Shown in pieces: positions 46,459 to 46,592 of a DNA stretch of 46,592 nt. The notes below the pieces were generated by a model. It was given only the letters and a program-made list of their open reading frames with translations, did not search any database and had not been told where the DNA came from. The stretch comes from Candidatus Solibacter usitatus (GTDB lineage: Bacteria > Acidobacteriota > Terriglobia > Bryobacterales > Bryobacteraceae). Every line of letters starts with the position of its first letter. The first letter of the stretch is position 1. Position numbers and translations under genes: made by a program. The stretch lies in assembly GCA_016213245.1 (NCBI GenBank), contig JACRBC010000101.1, positions 1 to 46,592 on the forward strand, read 5' to 3'.

Positions 46459-46592
46459 TTAACCGGATTGGGGATCTCGGCCTGGCACCATGTTGTAGGC
46501 CTGCGCCGGTGGCAGACTGTGGCGAATGGTGCTTTCCAGGCCGACCAGGGCGGGATGAGCACGCCGGGGCAGATTCTTCCGGAATCGGGCCG
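46459..46592 (-). CDS. 3' end of a possible minus-strand gene (partial)
   Basis: The last 43 codons of a frame open to the window edge, ending in a TAA at 46461-46459. The residues (ARFRKNLPRRAHPALVGLES... then PPAQAYNMVPGRDP) use mostly C/G-ending codons as host genes do. No family was recognised. It may be a real gene end or chance; the start is outside the window. Confidence 0.35.
   Translation of the reverse strand, partial: ARFRKNLPRRAHPALVGLESTIRHSLPPAQAYNMVPGRDPQSG

Noticed and set aside
46484..46500. Sigma-54-like TGGCAC...TTGTA sequence
   Set aside because: Spacing is one base short and GC at -12 is missing; no gene start follows on that strand.

Overview
The window reads as a chromosomal segment of a GC-rich soil-type bacterium, most likely an acidobacterium of the Solibacter/Bryobacter kind. 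This is inferred from a large MacB-like permease of the acidobacterial duplicated orphan permease (ADOP) type, from signal-peptide versions of normally cytoplasmic enzymes, and from strong C/G preference at third codon positions. No rRNA, tRNA or CRISPR array was seen.

Layout. 1-4.9 kb: end of a complex I operon (nuoK partial, nuoL, nuoM, nuoN). 4.9-7.5 kb: HAD phosphatase, shikimate kinase, glycerate kinase. 7.7-11.4 kb (minus strand): a tightly coupled envelope operon led by an ECF sigma factor and its zinc anti-sigma factor, followed by three small-domain membrane proteins ending in a DUF4097 protein. 11.6-15.1 kb: LPG-synthase-like membrane protein, nrdR and the housekeeping sigma factor rpoD. 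15.2-20.4 kb: O-antigen-ligase-like protein, secreted C45/phospholipase-B-like hydrolase, ADOP permease. 20.5-26.4 kb (minus): secreted ADP-ribosylglycohydrolase-like protein, then hutU-hutI-ftcD for histidine breakdown, without hutH. 26.7-37.8 kb: hemerythrin-like protein behind a CRP/FNR-type box, sulfatase, crotonase, galE, HlyD-type adaptor, a TPR/outer-membrane-barrel protein paired with a secreted TIM-barrel hydrolase, acyl-CoA dehydrogenase, copper-binding lipoprotein, exported methyltransferase.

37.8-44.45 kb is an accessory island with visibly different codon use. Its left half is a 3.2-kb transposon (38024-41240) with 17-bp perfect terminal inverted repeats and a 6-bp target duplication. 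It carries an IS1-like DDE transposase, a HigB-like toxin, a HigA antitoxin fused to a HExxH peptidase domain, a third co-directional gene, and a small basic protein at the right end. Immediately outside the right end lies a two-gene module with overlapping reading frames: a 758-aa SAMHD1-like HD phosphohydrolase with a large unassigned C-terminal part, and an ImmA/IrrE metallopeptidase. This pair is the best candidate for an undescribed system, possibly anti-phage or stress-triggered nucleotide depletion. That role is inference only.

44.6-46.6 kb returns to host-like composition: a sigma-54 activator without a sensor domain, a PilZ protein overlapping its end, a truncated and frameshifted alpha/beta-hydrolase relic, and the 3' end of a possible minus-strand gene.
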